Below are positions 44,323 through 45,953 of a stretch of DNA of 45,953 bases, piece after piece (the first letter of the stretch is position 1; the number at the start of each line of letters is the position of its first letter). The stretch is taken from assembly GCA_018385335.1 (NCBI GenBank), contig JAHAZN010000001.1:1-45953 (forward strand), in the 5' to 3' direction. Below the pieces are notes generated by a model, which saw only the letters and a program-made list of their open reading frames with translations, was not told the origin of the DNA and did not search any database. The DNA is from Prevotella sp. GTDB taxonomy: Bacteria > Bacteroidota > Bacteroidia > Bacteroidales > Bacteroidaceae. The translations under genes were made by a program, and so were the position numbers.

Positions 44323-45953
44323 ATGGAACAGTTTTCATCGATTCCTAAATACATCTCCCACGTCAAAAAGAGTGCTTTTGGAGAGAACTATGTCTTCCAA
44401 AGCAATGACGACCATCTTGAAGGAGTGGCAAAACTGGCAGAAAGTTTTGCTAATGAGTTCGGTATGGGAAGTTGGGGAAGAGTACTTGGACTCCTGCATG
44501 ACAAGGGAAAGGAACGAAAGGCATTTCAGGAATACATTATGAAGAACAGCGGATTCCGCCCTGAGCTTACAGTCTCAGGAGAACATTATCATGCTTTTGT
44601 GGGAGGATTACTTACAAAAAGCATCTATGGTAATGGCTCAGAAAGTCTGCTTTGCAATCAGATCATTTCACATCATTCGGGATTGCATGACTATTGTCAT
44701 ATCGAGGAAACATTGAAGAAGGACATACCATCAGACGTAAACAGAAGCGTGGAGAAGATCCCACTTAATCGTCCACCTTTCTCATTCTCCCCAATTAAAG
44801 GATGCAAGGGAATGACACCGAATGCGAATCATTTGTCGAGGATGTTGTTCTCGTGTCTTGTGGATGCCGATTATCTTGATACAGAGTTGTTCATGGATGA
44901 AGCGTCTGCCCGCAAGCGTATGAATGACATCAAGCTGGAAGCTCTTTTGCCCTTATTAGAGGCATATATTGACAGCCTTCAGAGAGGAAGTGCTATGTCT
45001 GAGGTTAATACCATCAGAAGACAAGTGCAGGAAAGGTGCGTAAGCATGTCTGATGTAGAAAAAGGATTTTATAGCTTAACAGTTCCTACTGGGGGCGGTA
45101 AGACTCTATCCTCTCTCGTTTGGGCATTACGTCATGCTGTACACAATGGGATGAAAAGGATCATCATCGCCATTCCTTATACAAGTATTATTGTGCAGAC
45201 CGCTTCTATACTGAAACAGATATTCGGCGAGGAAGTCGTATTGGAACATCATAGCAATTTTTCCCCCCAATCTCTAAAAAGCAAGGAAATGCAGCACAAG
45301 GCGAAGCTCGCCACAGAGAACTGGGATTATCCTATTGTGGTGACAACAAACGTACAGCTGTTCGAATCGATGTTCAGCAACAAGCCGTCTGACTGCCGCA
45401 AGTTGCACAACATAGCCAATAGTGTCATCATACTCGATGAGGTGCAAACGCTGCCCACGGAATTTCTTCAGCCTATAGTAGATGCCTTGAAGTCTTATCA
45501 AAGGATGTTTGGCATATCTGTGTTGTTTACTACTGCGAGCCAACCGGTGCTCAGCGGATTGATAGAGGGATGCAACCCAAAAGCCGCATTTCAGGGTATC
45601 GACCATATAACGGAAATAATACCCAAGGAATATGACCTTCACAAAAAATTGAGAAGGGTGTGCTTGGAGATAGACAACACTGGCAGTACGTATGATGAAA
45701 TAGCTGAGAGACTGTCACGGCATGATAAAGTGTTGTGCATCGTGAATACCCGCAATGATGCAAGGGAGATATTTGAGCGTCTTCCCAAGGAGGGAATGAC
45801 TATCCACTTGTCAAGAATGACGTGTCCCCGACATGTTTCCAAAGCCATTCAAGAGATTAAGCAAGCACTGTCTGATCATTCAGAAACTGTGATTAGAGTG
45901 GTGGCAACCCAACTGATAGAAGCAGGAGTGGATATTGATTTTCCTGTTGTTTA
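44323..45953 (+). CDS. cas3: CRISPR-associated nuclease/helicase Cas3, type I-C-like (truncated by window end)
   Basis: Interference effector that unwinds and degrades target DNA after Cascade binding. The first 543 codons are present and no stop is reached. The N-terminal HD nuclease shows H31, HD at 59-60 (GLLHDKGK), H88/H90 and HH at 117-118. The SF2 helicase has Walker A PTGGGKT at 255-261, DEVQ at 372-375, TTASQP at 403-408, and VATQLIEAGVDID just before the edge. The opening pattern (YISHVKK...DDHLEGVAKLAESFANEFGMGSWG) is the style of type I-C Cas3, where cas3 comes first in the operon (then cas5, cas8c, cas7, cas4, cas1, cas2). Those genes would lie beyond the right edge, so the subtype is inferred. 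Start: ATG 44323, one nt after the BRO-N stop. Confidence 0.95.
   Translation, partial: MEQFSSIPKYISHVKKSAFGENYVFQSNDDHLEGVAKLAESFANEFGMGSWGRVLGLLHDKGKERKAFQEYIMKNSGFRPELTVSGEHYHAFVGGLLTKSIYGNGSESLLCNQIISHHSGLHDYCHIEETLKKDIPSDVNRSVEKIPLNRPPFSFSPIKGCKGMTPNANHLSRMLFSCLVDADYLDTELFMDEASARKRMNDIKLEALLPLLEAYIDSLQRGSAMSEVNTIRRQVQERCVSMSDVEKGFYSLTVPTGGGKTLSSLVWALRHAVHNGMKRIIIAIPYTSIIVQTASILKQIFGEEVVLEHHSNFSPQSLKSKEMQHKAKLATENWDYPIVVTTNVQLFESMFSNKPSDCRKLHNIANSVIILDEVQTLPTEFLQPIVDALKSYQRMFGISVLFTTASQPVLSGLIEGCNPKAAFQGIDHITEIIPKEYDLHKKLRRVCLEIDNTGSTYDEIAERLSRHDKVLCIVNTRNDAREIFERLPKEGMTIHLSRMTCPRHVSKAIQEIKQALSDHSETVIRVVATQLIEAGVDIDFPVV

Overview
The window reads as a chromosomal segment of an anaerobic Bacteroidales bacterium, most likely Prevotellaceae (Prevotella/Segatella-like). 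The evidence is: repeated promoters of the Bacteroidetes type (TTTG, 19-20 nt spacer, TAnnTTTG); genes without Shine-Dalgarno sequences; a three-subunit b558-type fumarate reductase; a PorZ-like type IX secretion protein; and the gene order mnmG-apt-uvrC-dtd-mazG-deoC, which I know from Bacteroides relatives. Nearly all genes are intact housekeeping genes. The exception is the right edge, where a CRISPR-Cas locus begins.

Layout. 0-8 kb (+): leuS, a YitT-family membrane protein, rdgB, porZ and an unrecognised membrane protein. 8-9.9 kb (-): a membrane-anchored GT2 glycosyltransferase and nadA. 9.9-10.46 kb: a non-coding interval dense in DnaA-box sequences, a candidate replication origin, followed by mutS (+). 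13.1-16.2 kb: a decayed lipoprotein gene, a secreted GH30 glycosidase, an alcohol-dehydrogenase C-terminal remnant, a DUF1294 gene and a YgbA-like gene. 16.3-18.6 kb: tRNA-Leu(CAA) (-), GDP-mannose pyrophosphorylase (+), then HIT and greA (-). 18.7-19.0 kb: two divergent promoters, each followed within about 70 nt by an intrinsic terminator (a small RNA and a greA attenuator, or two small RNAs). 19-26.8 kb (-): the run ychF, lgt, CDF transporter, SDR epimerase, PAP2 phosphatase, and upstream of it polA. 26.9-27.9 kb (+): polyprenyl diphosphate synthase. 28-34.4 kb (-): mnmG, apt, uvrC, dtd, mazG-like and deoC, with two near-perfect parS sites flanking apt. 34.5-38.1 kb (+): frdCAB. 38.2-42.3 kb: a MATE transporter (+), a LOG protein (-) and a DEAD-box helicase (+). 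42.3-43.1 kb (-): two unrecognised small genes. 43.4 kb to the end (+): a BRO-N (DinD/antirepressor-like) gene separated by one base from the start of a type I-C-like cas3, which runs off the window.

The main chromosome-biology signal is the DnaA-box cluster near 10.1 kb together with two parS sites near 32 kb and the nearby mnmG, which suggests an origin-proximal region. The main accessory signal is the BRO-N/cas3 pair. Its position as the first gene of what looks like a cas operon makes it a candidate regulatory or defence partner. No CRISPR array, transposase or integrase is visible inside the window.
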